The notes: generated by a model from the letters alone, not told the origin. A DNA stretch of 64,000 nucleotides from Ruegeria arenilitoris (GCF_013031355.1 NZ_WPZO01000012.1:1-64000), one strand, 5' to 3'; counted from the first letter of the stretch, positions 19,368-29,306 are shown. Made by a program: numbers and translations.

Positions 19368-19378
19368 TTCGGTTCCAA

Positions 19379-19410
19379 TTTGTGTAGACTTTATACTTTT
19401 ACAAGTATAC
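19379..19410. promoter_or_regulatory. Probable HutC operator in the hutF-hutI divergent promoter
   Basis: TATACTT (19392-19398) and AAGTATA (19403-19409) are a perfect 7-bp inverted repeat with a TTAC centre. A neighbouring TTTGTGTAGAC (19379-19389) resembles the TTGTATAGAC half of described HutC sites. It sits 25 bases from the hutF start and 40 bases from the hutI start, so one site could control both arms. Confidence 0.65.
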
Positions 19411-19448
19411 GAAAAAAACAAGCAAGAGGGGAGCCGAAAAGAATCGCC

Positions 19449-20657
19449 ATGACCAGAAAATCGGTCCTTACCAGCGCCGCGATGGCCACGATGTCCGTGG
19501 GCGATACGCCCTATGGGCTCTGCCGGGATGCGGCGATTGCCATTGATGGCGCAGATATCGTCTGGGCCGGAAAGAAAGGGGCCTTGCCCGCCGACTACGC
19601 CAGTTGGCCGGTTGAGGATTTCGGCACCCGGCTGATCACGCCCGCCCTGATCGATGCCCACACCCACGTGGTGTTCGGCGGCAACCGTGCGACAGAGTTC
19701 GAGATGCGCTTGAACGGGGCCTCGTATGAGGAAATTGCGCGCGCAGGCGGCGGTATCCTGTCAACGGTGAACGCTACGCGGTCGGCCAGCGAAGAAGAGC
19801 TACTTGTCGACGCTCTGGCCCGGGTGGATGCGCTGATGGATGAAGGCGTCTGCAGCATCGAGGTCAAATCCGGCTATGGGCTGGATACGGAAACTGAACT
19901 CAAGATGCTGCGCGTGGCCCGTCGGATCGGCGAAGCCCGTCCGATCCGGGTCAGAACCAGCTTTCTGGGCGCACATGCGGTACCGCCCGAATATGCAAAC
20001 CGGGCCGATGCGTATATCCAGGAGGTCTGTATCCCGACGCTGCGCGCCGCCCATGCCGAAGGGCTGGTAGACGCGGTGGACGGGTTCTGCGAAGGGATTG
20101 CCTTCACTCCTGCCCAGATCGCACAGGTGTTCGATGTGGCGCAAGAACTGGGCCTGCCGGTAAAACTCCATGCCGAGCAACTGTCCAATCTGGGTGGCGC
20201 CCGGCTGGCGGCCTCGTACGGCGCCTTGTCGGCGGATCATATCGAGTATCTGGATACCGAGGGCGTGACGGCCATGGCGCAGGCAGGTTCCGTGGGAGTT
20301 CTGCTGCCAGGTGCGTTCTATACGCTGCGGGAAACGCAGGTGCCTCCGGTTGATTTGCTGCGTCAGCATCGAGTGCCGATGGCGCTGGCAACGGATTGCA
20401 ATCCCGGTTCTTCGCCGCTGACTTCGTTGCTGCTGACGATGAACATGGGCTGCACGTTGTTCCGTATGACGCCCGAGGAGGCTCTGTCCGGTGTCACCCG
20501 CAACGCCGCGCGCGCGTTGGGGATCAGCGATGCGGGCACGATTATGCCAGGCCAGCGGGCGGATCTGGCGGTTTGGAACGTCGCACATCCGGCCGAGCTG
20601 TCCTATCGCGTTGGCTTCAACCCTCTGCACAAACGACTATTTGGAGGGCTGGAATGA
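19449..20657 (+). CDS. hutI: Imidazolonepropionase
   Basis: 402 residues from the ATG at 19449 ([11 protein letters not shown]), preceded by GAGGGGAG. Amidohydrolase fold with the metal motif [12 protein letters not shown]. Hydrolyses imidazolone-5-propionate to N-formimino-L-glutamate. First gene of the rightward hut operon; it overlaps hutH by ATGA. Confidence 0.95.
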   Translation: MTRKSVLTSAAMATMSVGDTPYGLCRDAAIAIDGADIVWAGKKGALPADYASWPVEDFGTRLITPALIDAHTHVVFGGNRATEFEMRLNGASYEEIARAGGGILSTVNATRSASEEELLVDALARVDALMDEGVCSIEVKSGYGLDTETELKMLRVARRIGEARPIRVRTSFLGAHAVPPEYANRADAYIQEVCIPTLRAAHAEGLVDAVDGFCEGIAFTPAQIAQVFDVAQELGLPVKLHAEQLSNLGGARLAASYGALSADHIEYLDTEGVTAMAQAGSVGVLLPGAFYTLRETQVPPVDLLRQHRVPMALATDCNPGSSPLTSLLLTMNMGCTLFRMTPEEALSGVTRNAARALGISDAGTIMPGQRADLAVWNVAHPAELSYRVGFNPLHKRLFGGLE

Positions 20658-22183
20658 CGCCTCTGTCTTTGCAACCCGGTCAGGTGACGTTGGCACAACT
20701 GGCCCAGGTTTATTGGGAACAACCCGCCGTTTCGCTGGACCAAGAGTGTAAGCCCGCTGTCGAGGCGGCGGCGCGGCGCATTCAGGCCGCCGCTCAGGGC
20801 GAGGCTGCGGTGTATGGTGTCAACACAGGCTTCGGCAAACTGGCCAGCCACAAGATCGCACCCGAAGATACCTCGACTCTGCAGCGCAACTTGATCCTCA
20901 GCCATTGTTGCGGTGTCGGTCCTGCCGTGCCCCGCCGCGTGGCCCGGCTGATGATGACGCTCAAGTTGTTGTCCTTTGGCCGCGGCGCCTCGGGTGTGCG
21001 GTGGGAGTTGGTCGAGCTGCTGCAGCAGATGCTGGCGCGCGGCGTCACACCCGTGATCCCGGCGCAGGGGTCCGTGGGCGCGTCGGGGGATCTGGCACCG
21101 CTGGCCCACATGACCGCAGTGATCATCGGTGCGGGTGAGGCCGAGGTGAACGGCGACATCCAGCCGGGCGCTCAGGCGCTGAATTCTGTGGGGTTAGAGC
21201 CGATTCAACTGGGTCCTAAGGAAGGTTTGGCCTTCATCAACGGCACTCAGTTTTCAACCGCTTTCGCGCTGGCTGGTCTGTTCGACGCCTGGAGCACGGC
21301 GCAAAGCGCGTTGGTAATTTCGGCTCTGTCGACCGATGCGATCATGGGGTCCACCGCGCCTCTGCGGCCCGAAATCCACACTCTGCGCGGCCATCGCGGC
21401 CAGACCGAGGCCGCCAGCGCCATGCGCGCCGTTCTGGCCGGGTCGGAAATCCGGGAAAGTCACCGGGAAGGCGACACGCGCGTGCAGGACCCGTATTGCA
21501 TCCGTTGTCAGCCGCAGGTCACCGGAGCGGCTATGGATGTCATGCGTCAGGCCGCTGCAACGCTTGAGATCGAGGCCAACGCCGCCACTGACAATCCTCT
21601 GGTTCTTGAGGATGGGATCGTCTCGGGCGGCAATTTCCATGCCGAACCCGTCGGCTTTGCCGCCGATATGATCGCGCTGGCCCTGTCCGAGATCGGGGCA
21701 ATTGCCCAGCGGCGTATTGCGCTGATGGTGGATCCGACGCTCAGCTTTGATCTGCCGCCCTTCCTGACCCCAGAACCGGGGCTGAATTCGGGTCTGATGA
21801 TCGCCGAGGTGACAACCGCTGCGCTGATGAGCGAGAACAAGCATCTGGCAAATCCCTGCGTCACCGACAGCACCCCAACTTCGGCCAATCAGGAGGATCA
21901 CGTCTCGATGGCTGCCCATGGCGCGCGGCGTCTGACCCGCATGGTCGAGAACCTGAACTACATTCTGGGGGTCGAACTGCTCTGCGCGGCACAAGGGGTT
22001 GAATTTCGGGCGCCGCTGAGCACCAGCGATCCGCTGCAGCAGGTCATAGCGCGGGTGCGGGCGGACATTCCCGCGCTGGCCGAGGATCGCTATCTGGCAC
22101 CAGATTTGGAGGCCGTAAAACTATTGGTGACCGACGGCGCGATCCTTGGTGCCGTGAACACCCCAATGCCGGAGCTGATGTGA
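20654..22183 (+). CDS. hutH: Histidine ammonia-lyase
   Basis: 509 residues. Converts histidine to urocanate and ammonia. The self-processed MIO cofactor triad Ala-Ser-Gly is at 143-145 ([15 protein letters not shown]). The start overlaps the hutI stop (ATGA); the frame is open upstream but runs antisense to codon usage inside hutI. Length and motifs are normal for HutH. Confidence 0.96.
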   Translation: MTPLSLQPGQVTLAQLAQVYWEQPAVSLDQECKPAVEAAARRIQAAAQGEAAVYGVNTGFGKLASHKIAPEDTSTLQRNLILSHCCGVGPAVPRRVARLMMTLKLLSFGRGASGVRWELVELLQQMLARGVTPVIPAQGSVGASGDLAPLAHMTAVIIGAGEAEVNGDIQPGAQALNSVGLEPIQLGPKEGLAFINGTQFSTAFALAGLFDAWSTAQSALVISALSTDAIMGSTAPLRPEIHTLRGHRGQTEAASAMRAVLAGSEIRESHREGDTRVQDPYCIRCQPQVTGAAMDVMRQAAATLEIEANAATDNPLVLEDGIVSGGNFHAEPVGFAADMIALALSEIGAIAQRRIALMVDPTLSFDLPPFLTPEPGLNSGLMIAEVTTAALMSENKHLANPCVTDSTPTSANQEDHVSMAAHGARRLTRMVENLNYILGVELLCAAQGVEFRAPLSTSDPLQQVIARVRADIPALAEDRYLAPDLEAVKLLVTDGAILGAVNTPMPELM

Positions 22184-22980
22184 TGCAGGTGGTCAGCGTA
22201 GAGCGCGGGGACAGCCCGATTGTGCTGGGCCAGCCCCATGGCGGGACCTTCGTGCCCGATGACATTGCTGCCCGCTTCAATGACACAGGGCGCGCGCTGG
22301 CGGACACGGATTGGCACATAAAGAGGCTCTATGAAGGGATTTTGGACGATGCGACCGTGGTACAATCCCATGTCCATCGCTATGTCATCGACGCCAATCG
22401 CGATCCCGAGGGGGTGTCGCTTTATCCCGGACAGAACACAACGACGCTGGTGCCTTTGACCGATTTCGACGGACAGTCGATCTGGCAGGATGGCCAGGAA
22501 CCCTCGGTCGACGAGATCGACCAGCGACGACAGGCCTATCACGCGCCCTACCACGCGGCGCTTGCCGAGGAACTGCAGCGCGTGCGCGACCGTCATGGTG
22601 TGGCGATCCTGTTCGATTGTCACTCGATCCGCAGCCGTATTCCTTACCTGTTCGAAGGCACTTTGCCAGATATGAATATCGGAACGGATGGCGGCGCGAC
22701 TTGCTCGCTCAAAATAGAGTCTATTTCAAAGAAATTAGCAGATTCCTCCCCCTATAGCACCGTCCTGAACGGCCGGTTCCGGGGCGGATGGACCACGCGC
22801 CACTATGGCCGCCCGGCCGAAGGCATACACGCCATTCAGATGGAGTTGGCGCAGTCCACCTATCTGACCACTGAGGCTGCGCCTTGGAGCTATGACACCG
22901 CCAAAGCCGACCGCCTGCGCCGCTGGTTGCGCGACATTCTGAATGCCATCCAAGACACCGCATTGGAGCTTACGCCATGA
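22183..22980 (+). CDS. hutG: N-formylglutamate deformylase
   Basis: 265 residues from the ATG at 22183, one base overlapping the hutH stop (a GTG three bases earlier is the alternative start). FGase family with [14 protein letters not shown] near the N-terminus and FDCHSIRS in the middle. Cleaves N-formylglutamate to formate and glutamate, the last step of the HutF route. It overlaps hutU by ATGA. Confidence 0.93.
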   Translation: MQVVSVERGDSPIVLGQPHGGTFVPDDIAARFNDTGRALADTDWHIKRLYEGILDDATVVQSHVHRYVIDANRDPEGVSLYPGQNTTTLVPLTDFDGQSIWQDGQEPSVDEIDQRRQAYHAPYHAALAEELQRVRDRHGVAILFDCHSIRSRIPYLFEGTLPDMNIGTDGGATCSLKIESISKKLADSSPYSTVLNGRFRGGWTTRHYGRPAEGIHAIQMELAQSTYLTTEAAPWSYDTAKADRLRRWLRDILNAIQDTALELTP

Positions 22981-24659
22981 CCGACCCCCGCAAGAATACC
23001 CGCGATATCTTTCCGCCGACCGGCCCTGAGCTGAATGCCAAGAGCTGGGTGACCGAGGCGCCTCTGCGGATGCTGATGAACAACCTGCACCCCGATGTGG
23101 CCGAAAACCCGCATGAGTTGGTGGTCTATGGCGGCATCGGTCGCGCCGCGAGGACGTGGAAGGATTTCGATACTATTGTGGCTGGTTTGAAGGATTTGGA
23201 GGAGGACGAGACTCTGATCGTCCAATCCGGCAAACCCGTTGCGATCATCCGCACGCATAAGGATGCGCCGCGAGTGCTGATCGCCAACTCCAACCTTGTT
23301 CCGCACTGGGCGACCTGGGACCATTTTAACGAGCTCGATAAGAAGGGCCTGATGATGTACGGCCAGATGACCGCTGGCTCGTGGATCTATATCGGCACGC
23401 AGGGCATTGTTCAGGGCACCTATGAAACCTTTGCCGAAGCCGGACGGCAGCACTATGGCGGCGATCTGACCGGCAAGTGGATTCTGACTGGGGGCCTTGG
23501 CGGCATGGGCGGCGCGCAGCCGCTTGCCGCCGTGTTCGCCGGGGCTTGCTGTCTTGCGGTCGAATGCAACCCGGACAGCATCGATTTCCGCCTGCGGACG
23601 AAATACCTCGATGAAAAGGCGGAAACGCTGGACGAAGCTTTGGCGATGATCGACCGCTGGACCAAGGCGGGCGAGGCAAAATCGGTTGGTCTGCTGGGCA
23701 ATGCCGCCGAGGTTTTCCCCGAGATTTACCGCCGCATGGCCGAGGGCGGGATGCGCCCCGATATCGTCACTGACCAGACCAGTGCCCATGATCCGATCAA
23801 CGGGTATTTGCCCTTGGGTTGGACGATGGCGCAATGGCGTGAAAAGCGGGAAACAGACCCTAAAACAGTGGAAAAGGCCGCGCGGGCTTCGATGAAGCAG
23901 CACGTGGCGGCGATGGTCGATTTCTGGAACGCAGGCGTGCCGACGCTGGATTACGGCAACAACATCCGGCAGGTGGCGCAGGATGAAGGGTTGGAGAACG
24001 CCTTTGCTTTCCCCGGCTTTGTACCCGCCTATATCCGCCCGCTGTTCTGCAAGGGAATTGGTCCGTTCCGCTGGTGCGCCCTGTCCGGTGATCCCGAGGA
24101 TATCTACAAGACCGACGCAAAGATGAAGGAGCTATTCCCCGAGAACGAGCACCTGCATCGTTGGCTCGACATGGCGCAGGAGCGGATCGCGTTTCAGGGC
24201 CTGCCCGCCCGTATCTGCTGGATCGGGCTGGGGGATCGTCACCGCGCCGGGTTGGCCTTCAACGAAATGGTCGCCAATGGCGAGTTGAAAGCACCCGTTG
24301 TCATTGGTCGCGACCATCTGGATAGCGGCTCGGTCGCCAGCCCTAACCGTGAAACCGAGGCGATGCTGGACGGCTCGGACGCGGTCTCTGATTGGCCTTT
24401 GCTGAACGCGTTGATCAACACCGCCAGCGGCGCGACCTGGGTATCGCTGCATCACGGCGGCGGGGTCGGTATGGGGTTCAGCCAGCACGCGGGCGTGGTG
24501 ATCTGTGCCGACGGCACCGAAGATGCCGCCCGGCGGCTGGAGCGGGTCCTGTGGAACGATCCGGCCTCGGGCGTGTGGCGACATGCGGATGCGGGGTACG
24601 AGATTGCCAAGGACTGCGCCCGCGCACATGGTCTGCGCCTGCCCGGCATCCTGGGGTAG
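22977..24659 (+). CDS. hutU: Urocanate hydratase
   Basis: 560 residues. Converts urocanate to imidazolonepropionate with tightly bound NAD. The family-typical [13 protein letters not shown] and the conserved [18 protein letters not shown] stretch are present. It is the last gene of hutIHGU. Gene order and overlaps show a single translationally coupled operon. No hut transporter gene lies in the window. Confidence 0.96.
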   Translation: MTDPRKNTRDIFPPTGPELNAKSWVTEAPLRMLMNNLHPDVAENPHELVVYGGIGRAARTWKDFDTIVAGLKDLEEDETLIVQSGKPVAIIRTHKDAPRVLIANSNLVPHWATWDHFNELDKKGLMMYGQMTAGSWIYIGTQGIVQGTYETFAEAGRQHYGGDLTGKWILTGGLGGMGGAQPLAAVFAGACCLAVECNPDSIDFRLRTKYLDEKAETLDEALAMIDRWTKAGEAKSVGLLGNAAEVFPEIYRRMAEGGMRPDIVTDQTSAHDPINGYLPLGWTMAQWREKRETDPKTVEKAARASMKQHVAAMVDFWNAGVPTLDYGNNIRQVAQDEGLENAFAFPGFVPAYIRPLFCKGIGPFRWCALSGDPEDIYKTDAKMKELFPENEHLHRWLDMAQERIAFQGLPARICWIGLGDRHRAGLAFNEMVANGELKAPVVIGRDHLDSGSVASPNRETEAMLDGSDAVSDWPLLNALINTASGATWVSLHHGGGVGMGFSQHAGVVICADGTEDAARRLERVLWNDPASGVWRHADAGYEIAKDCARAHGLRLPGILG

Positions 24660-24682
24660 GTGCATAAGGTCTCTGGTGAATT

Positions 24683-24712
24683 GGCTGTCTCTGCGATATG
24701 CGCAGAACAGCC
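24683..24712 (+). other. Hairpin between hutU and serB
   Basis: GGCTGT-TCTGCG (24683-24695, one bulged C) pairs with CGCAGAACAGCC (24701-24712) around ATATG. No T-run follows. The serB ribosome-binding site AGGAG begins a few bases later, so this is either a leader element of serB or the 3' stem of the hut transcript. Confidence 0.5.
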
Positions 24713-24727
24713 TGCAGGAGACCGACC

Positions 24728-25606
24728 ATGTACGTAGCCACTCTGTTGACCAATCCGAATCTGCCAAAGCTGGACGAGGCTGTGGTCGAGACGCTTTGCA
24801 ATGCCTGGGGCGGGTCGGATCCGGTCTGGCTGAGCGAGAATGAGGCCGCTGAATTCAGGTTCCCCGCGCTGACCGACAATCAAGAGGCAGTCTGGGCCGA
24901 GCTGCAGCTGTTGGAGATCGACCTGATCGTGCAGCCGCTCGGAAAGCGCCGCAAGCTGATGCTGCTGGCCGATATGGACAGCACCATGATCCGGCAGGAA
25001 TGCATCGACGAACTGGCTGACGAGGCCGGTGTTGGCGAACGGGTCAAGGACATCACCGCGCGGGCGATGAATGGCGAGCTGGATTTCGAGGGCGCGCTGA
25101 TTGAACGGGTCGGCCTGTTGAAAGGGCTGGACGAAGCGGTGATCGACAAGGTGCTGGAGGAACGCATCACGCTGATGCCGGGCGGGGCGGAGCTGGTTGC
25201 GACCATGCGCATGAACGGCGGCTATGCGGCTTTGGTGTCGGGCGGGTTCACGGCGTTCACCTCGAAAGTGGCCGAGCAGCTGGGCTTTGACGAAAACCGC
25301 GCCAATACGCTGCTGGCTGAGAATGGTAAGCTGACCGGCAATGTGCAGCGCCCGATTCTGGGCAAGCAGGCCAAGGTTGACGCGCTGGAGCAGATCACCA
25401 AACGGCTGGGCCTGTCCGAGGCTGATGTGCTGGCCGTGGGCGATGGGGCAAACGATCTGGGTATGCTTGGCCGGGCCGGAACCGGTGTGGCACTGCACGC
25501 CAAGCCCTCGGTCGCGCAGCAATGTGACATTCGGGTCAATTTCGGGGATCTGACGGCGCTGTTGTACCTGCAGGGCTATTCCCGCGCGGCCTTTGCCGAC
25601 GTCTGA
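24728..25606 (+). CDS. serB: Phosphoserine phosphatase
   Basis: 292 residues from the ATG at 24728, preceded by AGGAGACCGACC. HAD-family motif I is DMDST (D82, D84), followed by the GELDFEGAL cap region and a late GDGANDLGMLG motif. An N-terminal extension of about 75 residues, ACT-like in length, is as usual for proteobacterial SerB. Dephosphorylates phosphoserine to serine, completing the route begun by SerA and SerC elsewhere in the window. Confidence 0.95.
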   Translation: MYVATLLTNPNLPKLDEAVVETLCNAWGGSDPVWLSENEAAEFRFPALTDNQEAVWAELQLLEIDLIVQPLGKRRKLMLLADMDSTMIRQECIDELADEAGVGERVKDITARAMNGELDFEGALIERVGLLKGLDEAVIDKVLEERITLMPGGAELVATMRMNGGYAALVSGGFTAFTSKVAEQLGFDENRANTLLAENGKLTGNVQRPILGKQAKVDALEQITKRLGLSEADVLAVGDGANDLGMLGRAGTGVALHAKPSVAQQCDIRVNFGDLTALLYLQGYSRAAFADV

Positions 25607-25639
25607 TCGCAAGGGGCTTACACCTAGGGCTTCCCTTTA

Positions 25640-25657
25640 TTTAACAAAAATGTTAAA
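25640..25657. promoter_or_regulatory. Probable operator of the ArsR-type regulator
   Basis: TTTAACA (25640-25646) and TGTTAAA (25651-25657) form a perfect 7-bp inverted repeat, eight bases before the regulator start. Placement over the translation start region suits autorepression. Confidence 0.55.
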
Positions 25658-25665
25658 CGGTGGTC

Positions 25666-25995
25666 ATGAACACGCTTCTGACCGCATTCTCGGCCTTGTC
25701 CGATGCCACCCGATTCTCGATCGTCGAGCAGTTGATGCAGGACGGAGAACTGCCCGCTGGTGACCTGATCGAAGGGCGCGGCATATCCGGCGCCGCGATC
25801 TCGCGCCATCTGAAAGTACTGCGAGAGGCTGGCTTGGTGCAGCAACGGGTTCAGGGCAGCCAGCGGATGTATTCGATCCAGCCCGAGGGGCTGCGGGCGA
25901 TTGCCGAGTGGACCATCTCGAAACGGCAATTCTGGGAGGGCAGCCTCGATCGTTTGAACGACTTGATTGAAAGGGAGAATTCATGGCCGACCTGA
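25666..25995 (+). CDS. ArsR-family transcriptional regulator
   Basis: 109 residues (a GTG six bases upstream is an alternative start). Winged-helix ArsR fold: LTAFSALSDATRFSIVEQL, then the recognition helix region ISGAAISRHLKVLREAGLVQQR. No obvious metal-binding cysteines, so it is a non-metal ArsR member. It overlaps the SRPBCC gene by 13 bases, a common pairing in which the regulator controls its SRPBCC partner. Confidence 0.88.
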   Translation: MNTLLTAFSALSDATRFSIVEQLMQDGELPAGDLIEGRGISGAAISRHLKVLREAGLVQQRVQGSQRMYSIQPEGLRAIAEWTISKRQFWEGSLDRLNDLIERENSWPT

Positions 25996-26408
25996 AACTG
26001 GAACGTGAGTTCCCCACCAGCCCGGATAACCTGTTTGCATGGATCAGCGACGGCGCGAAGCTGTTGCAGTGGTGGGGACCGGAAGGAATGCACGTGCCCG
26101 AGCATGACCTGGATTTCTCGCGCCTTGGGCCGTGGTATTCGGTCATGCAGAACGCCGAGGGCCAGCAATACAAGGTCTCGGGGCAGGTCACCCATGTCGA
26201 TCCGCCCAACTCGGTGGGGTTCACATGGGGCTGGCATGACGATCAGGATCAGCGCGGTGCGGAAAGCCATGTAACGCTGACCGTCGAAGCGGCTGGCGAG
26301 GGCGCGCGCCTGATCCTGAATCATCGCGATCTGGGCGATGATGAGATCGCAGCGAACCACAACCAAGGCTGGACCTCGTCGCTACGCAAATTGGAAGCTC
26401 AGTTTTAA
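25983..26408 (+). CDS. SRPBCC (AHSA1-type) domain protein
   Basis: 141 residues. START/Bet v1-like fold signature LEREFPTSPDNLFAWISDGAKLLQWWGP and C-terminal NHNQGWTSSLRKLEA, as in the AHSA1-like family that accompanies ArsR regulators. It probably binds a hydrophobic ligand; reaction unknown. Middle gene of the ArsR-SRPBCC-YCII unit. Confidence 0.85.
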   Translation: MADLKLEREFPTSPDNLFAWISDGAKLLQWWGPEGMHVPEHDLDFSRLGPWYSVMQNAEGQQYKVSGQVTHVDPPNSVGFTWGWHDDQDQRGAESHVTLTVEAAGEGARLILNHRDLGDDEIAANHNQGWTSSLRKLEAQF

Positions 26409-26432
26409 GAAATGCATCAGGGAGGAAGAGAA

Positions 26433-26753
26433 ATGCCCCAATTTCTGTTTGTCTATCACGGCGGTCATACCCCAACCGATCCTGCCGAAATCGAAGCGAC
26501 CATGGCCGCCTGGGGCGCGTGGTTCCAGAACATTGGCGACGCGCTGGACATCCCCGGCAATCCGGTGGGCCAGTCCTATACGGTCAGTTCCGGTGGCGTC
26601 GTCGACAATGGTGGGGCAAACCCGGCCTCGGGCTTTACCGTCATCAAGGCCGACAGCATCGATGCCGCGACCGAGATGGCCAAGGGCTGCCCCATGGTCG
26701 TGAGCGGAACAGGCTCGGTCGAAGTGGCCGAGGTGCATCCGATCGAAATGTGA
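26433..26753 (+). CDS. YCII-related (DGPF-type) domain protein
   Basis: 106 residues from the ATG at 26433 with GGGAGGAAGAG in front. Ferredoxin-like YCII fold indicated by MPQFLFVYHGG, AWGAWFQNIGDAL and AAT-MAKGCPMV. Members are small stress or pathway-associated proteins of unclear activity. Third gene of the mini-operon, 24 bases after the SRPBCC gene. Confidence 0.75.
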   Translation: MPQFLFVYHGGHTPTDPAEIEATMAAWGAWFQNIGDALDIPGNPVGQSYTVSSGGVVDNGGANPASGFTVIKADSIDAATEMAKGCPMVVSGTGSVEVAEVHPIEM

Positions 26754-26756
26754 CCC

Positions 26757-27755
26757 TTAGCCGGGGAAACCCGGCGCAGGTCGGATCACGCCGCATTCTA
26801 TCCCGCGGCGGCTGTATTGGATGGCATTCATGAATTTGCGGGTGGCCGGGTGTTCGGCCTCCAGCACGCCCAGATGCACCAGAATGGCCGCGATGGCGCA
26901 TTCGCTGGCGCGGGTGGTGCCATCGGTGATCTTCAGTGCCACACCCATGCGTTTTTCCGGAATGATGGCGACGAAAACGGCCTCGGCCCCGGTTTTGATC
27001 GCGGCGCGGCCCTCCATGGCGCGCATCAGCTCGGTACAGGCGCGGTTTTCACCGGCTACCAGCTCCGGGTGTTTGATCATCGCTGCGGTCAGCTGCTGCG
27101 CCGCATCGCTGGCCCGGTCCGACCGATCAGCGGCCGAGGCAAACCACGCCATCGACCGCGCCAGCCCCACCAGCGAAGTGGCGAAATTCGGCGCCGAACA
27201 GCCATCGATGCCATAGGCCGGACTTGTCTCGCCGGTCGTTTCCTCTAGTGCAGAGAGGCAAGCCTGTTGCACGTCATGATCAATCTCAAGATATTCCGGC
27301 CCCGCTCCCATATGCTGCGCCACGGTCAGGAAGCCGCAATGCTTGCCCGAGCAGTTGTTGTGAATCTGGCAGGGGGTGTCATCCGCCAGAATCAGCCCGT
27401 CGCGCGCCGCCATGTCCTGCGGTTCCTGCGGGCCGCAGCGCAAGTCATGCTCGGTCAAGCCCAGATGGTCCAACCAGGCCGTCACGCGGTCGGTATGGAT
27501 GTGCGCACCGCTATGCGAGGCGCAGGCCAGCGCCAGATGCTCTGAATTCAGCCCGTATTTCGCGGCTGCGCCGGAGGTGATCAGAGGCAGCCCCTGAATC
27601 ATCTTGGCGGAAGACCGGGGGTAGATCGTCACATCCGGATCGCCCCAGCTTTGCACGATCTGGCCGCTGTCATCGCAGATCACTGCGTGACCCAAATGCA
27701 GGCTTTCCAGCAAGGGGCCGCGCCACAGTTCTGTCATTGCTACGGGCTGCGTCAT
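26757..27755 (-). CDS. Asparaginase (rhizobial type II family)
   Basis: 332 residues from the ATG at 27755, with GAGGAGGGT before it. Belongs to the asparaginase family first seen in Rhizobium etli: SAKMIQGLPL, CASHSGAHIHTDRV, CSGKHCGFL, GTSPAYGIDGCSAPNF-like motifs. Expected to hydrolyse asparagine to aspartate and ammonia in the cytoplasm. Convergent with the YCII gene, 3 bases apart. Confidence 0.82.
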   Translation of the reverse strand: MTQPVAMTELWRGPLLESLHLGHAVICDDSGQIVQSWGDPDVTIYPRSSAKMIQGLPLITSGAAAKYGLNSEHLALACASHSGAHIHTDRVTAWLDHLGLTEHDLRCGPQEPQDMAARDGLILADDTPCQIHNNCSGKHCGFLTVAQHMGAGPEYLEIDHDVQQACLSALEETTGETSPAYGIDGCSAPNFATSLVGLARSMAWFASAADRSDRASDAAQQLTAAMIKHPELVAGENRACTELMRAMEGRAAIKTGAEAVFVAIIPEKRMGVALKITDGTTRASECAIAAILVHLGVLEAEHPATRKFMNAIQYSRRGIECGVIRPAPGFPG

Positions 27756-27933
27756 CGGGACCCTCCTCAAATATGCGCAAAATTCTGCCAATCGCCCTTT
27801 CGCCTGTGGCGAAACCTGCGTTAGTGTGTGTATGTCGACAATCATCGGAATACGCAACTTACAGACGAACCGGCAAGGTGCGCAGGCATTTCCGATGGGT
27901 ATGAGGTTTAGGTCGAGCTAGGAGGCTGGACAG

Positions 27934-28467
27934 ATGGGATCGAAACTCGTCCGTGTGATCGCGGGCCTGTGTGTGGCAGGGATGGCTACAACCGCAACCG
28001 CTCAACAGGCGTCCAGCACCAATCGTGTGGCTGCCAAGACGGATTGGAGCGTGTTCGTCGAAGAAGATCCCACCGAATGCTGGAGCGTGGCGACACCCGA
28101 CGAAACCGTCAACACGCGCGGTGGACGCGTGGTATCGGTGCGACGCAGCGACATTCTGCTGTTTGTGGTTTTCCGGCCCAGCGAAAACGTCGCCGGTCAG
28201 GTGTCGTTTACCGGCGGTTACCCGTTTGCAGCCGGGTCTTCGGTCAATGTCCGGATCGAAGATCAGGAGTTTGAGTTCATCACTGACGGCGAATGGGCCT
28301 GGCCCGCGACCCAAGGTCAGGAACCCAAGGTGATCGAGGCCATGAAAAAAGGCACCGAGGCGGTGGTGACGGCCCGGTCCGAACGCGGCACGCAGACCAA
28401 GGACACGTTCTCGTTACTGGGATTCACCGCAGCGCTGGAAGACGCCCAAAAACGCTGCACAAACTGA
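27934..28467 (+). CDS. Invasion-associated locus B (IalB)-like periplasmic protein
   Basis: 177 residues. A signal peptide is clear (VIAGLCVAGMATTATAQQ). The mature part has the IalB-family layout: WSVFVEEDPTECWSV, a hydrophobic VRRSDILLFVVFRP strand, and a late conserved GT-EAVVTARS-RGT-TKDTFSL-GF. Despite the name, such proteins are common in free-living Alphaproteobacteria and their role is unknown. A terminator follows. Confidence 0.78.
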   Translation: MGSKLVRVIAGLCVAGMATTATAQQASSTNRVAAKTDWSVFVEEDPTECWSVATPDETVNTRGGRVVSVRRSDILLFVVFRPSENVAGQVSFTGGYPFAAGSSVNVRIEDQEFEFITDGEWAWPATQGQEPKVIEAMKKGTEAVVTARSERGTQTKDTFSLLGFTAALEDAQKRCTN

Positions 28468-28487
28468 TCTTTTTCCACAGACACGCG

Positions 28488-28516
28488 AAACCCCGTCATC
28501 CGGCGGGGTTTTCTTT
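28488..28516 (+). terminator. Intrinsic terminator after the IalB-like gene
   Basis: AAACCCCG (28488-28495) pairs with CGGGGTTT (28504-28511), followed by TCTTTT. Confidence 0.88.
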
Positions 28517-28590
28517 TGTGCAAAACACGTTCGCTTGACGCCACGTCTGCCTGAAAAATTGATCCGTATCAAAGTGAGCGACCGACCTTT

Positions 28591-28608
28591 CTGAACTAAT
28601 CAGTTCAG
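28591..28608. promoter_or_regulatory. Palindrome upstream of the small lipoprotein gene
   Basis: CTGAACT (28591-28597) and AGTTCAG (28602-28608) are a perfect 7-bp inverted repeat with an AATC centre, 21 bases before the lipoprotein start. It looks like a TetR-style operator, or a 5' leader stem. Confidence 0.45.
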
Positions 28609-28629
28609 AGACAAGGAAGGAGCCTGCCT

Positions 28630-28797
28630 ATGCTGAACAAAACCATTGTCGCCGTCATGATGACCGCCGCCATGTTCTTAAGCGCCTGTGAAAAAGATGC
28701 CGACACCTACCCAGTCTCGGGTGAGCAGTGCGGCCCGGAAGATCCGGTGAAAACGCTGGACGCTGCGGATTGCGATATCCTGCCTGCGGGTATCTGA
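28630..28797 (+). CDS. Small lipoprotein, 55 residues, function unknown
   Basis: ATG at 28630 with AAGGAAGGAG about nine bases upstream; 55 codons to TGA. MLNKTIVAVMMTAAMFLSAC is a signal peptide ending in a lipobox (LSAC, Cys20). The mature part is short and acidic with two further cysteines (C34 and C48). No family recognised. A 10-bp GC-rich stem (28830-28856) follows. Confidence 0.7.
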   Translation: MLNKTIVAVMMTAAMFLSACEKDADTYPVSGEQCGPEDPVKTLDAADCDILPAGI

Positions 28798-28829
28798 GGG
28801 GTTTCGTCTAATCCGGAATATCTGAATTT

Positions 28830-28856
28830 GGCCGCACCGGCTTGGTCGGTGCGGCC
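28830..28856 (+). terminator. Hairpin, probable terminator after the small lipoprotein
   Basis: GGCCGCACCG (28830-28839) pairs perfectly with CGGTGCGGCC (28847-28856). The following sequence is only weakly T-rich (GATCTGTATTTG), so termination may be partial. Confidence 0.55.
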
Positions 28857-28928
28857 GATCTGTATTTGGGGGCTTCGCCGATGACGTGGTATCGTGGCCT
28901 CGCACAAAACCTCAGCCGGGAATGAACT

Positions 28929-29306
28929 ATGCGCCACGTCTTGCTTTTACTTTTGTTGTCATCCGCGGCTTTGGCGGACCCGACGTTAGAGTGCTCAGAC
29001 GCAGGATCGCAGGTCGAAATCGGGTCTTGCGTTGGCGCAATGGAGGATCGGGTCGCTCAGGCGCTGGAAGAAAGTTACGGCTTTGCCATGCAGGCCGCCA
29101 AAGAGTTGGATGATGTCACGGGGCGCATCGTTGCGCAGCCCGCATTGGAGGCCGCGCAATCGGCCTGGGAAGGCTACAGGGACGCGCAATGCGAGGCCAT
29201 CGGCGCCTCATACGGCGGAGGGTCGGGAACCGGTATCGCGATCACGTCGTGCCGGGTCGATCTGGGGCGTGCGCGTGTGGATGAATTGCTGCGCTTTGCC
29301 GATTGA
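28929..29306 (+). CDS. LprI-like (DUF1311) secreted protein
   Basis: 125 residues with a signal peptide (HVLLLLLLSSAALA). The mature part has the DUF1311 pattern: C-conserved LECSDAGSQVEIGSC, an AL-ESY...A amphipathic helix, LEAAQSAWEGYRDAQC, and a terminal C-R-DL-RAR--EL. LprI of mycobacteria inhibits lysozyme, but most members are uncharacterised. Confidence 0.8.
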   Translation: MRHVLLLLLLSSAALADPTLECSDAGSQVEIGSCVGAMEDRVAQALEESYGFAMQAAKELDDVTGRIVAQPALEAAQSAWEGYRDAQCEAIGASYGGGSGTGIAITSCRVDLGRARVDELLRFAD

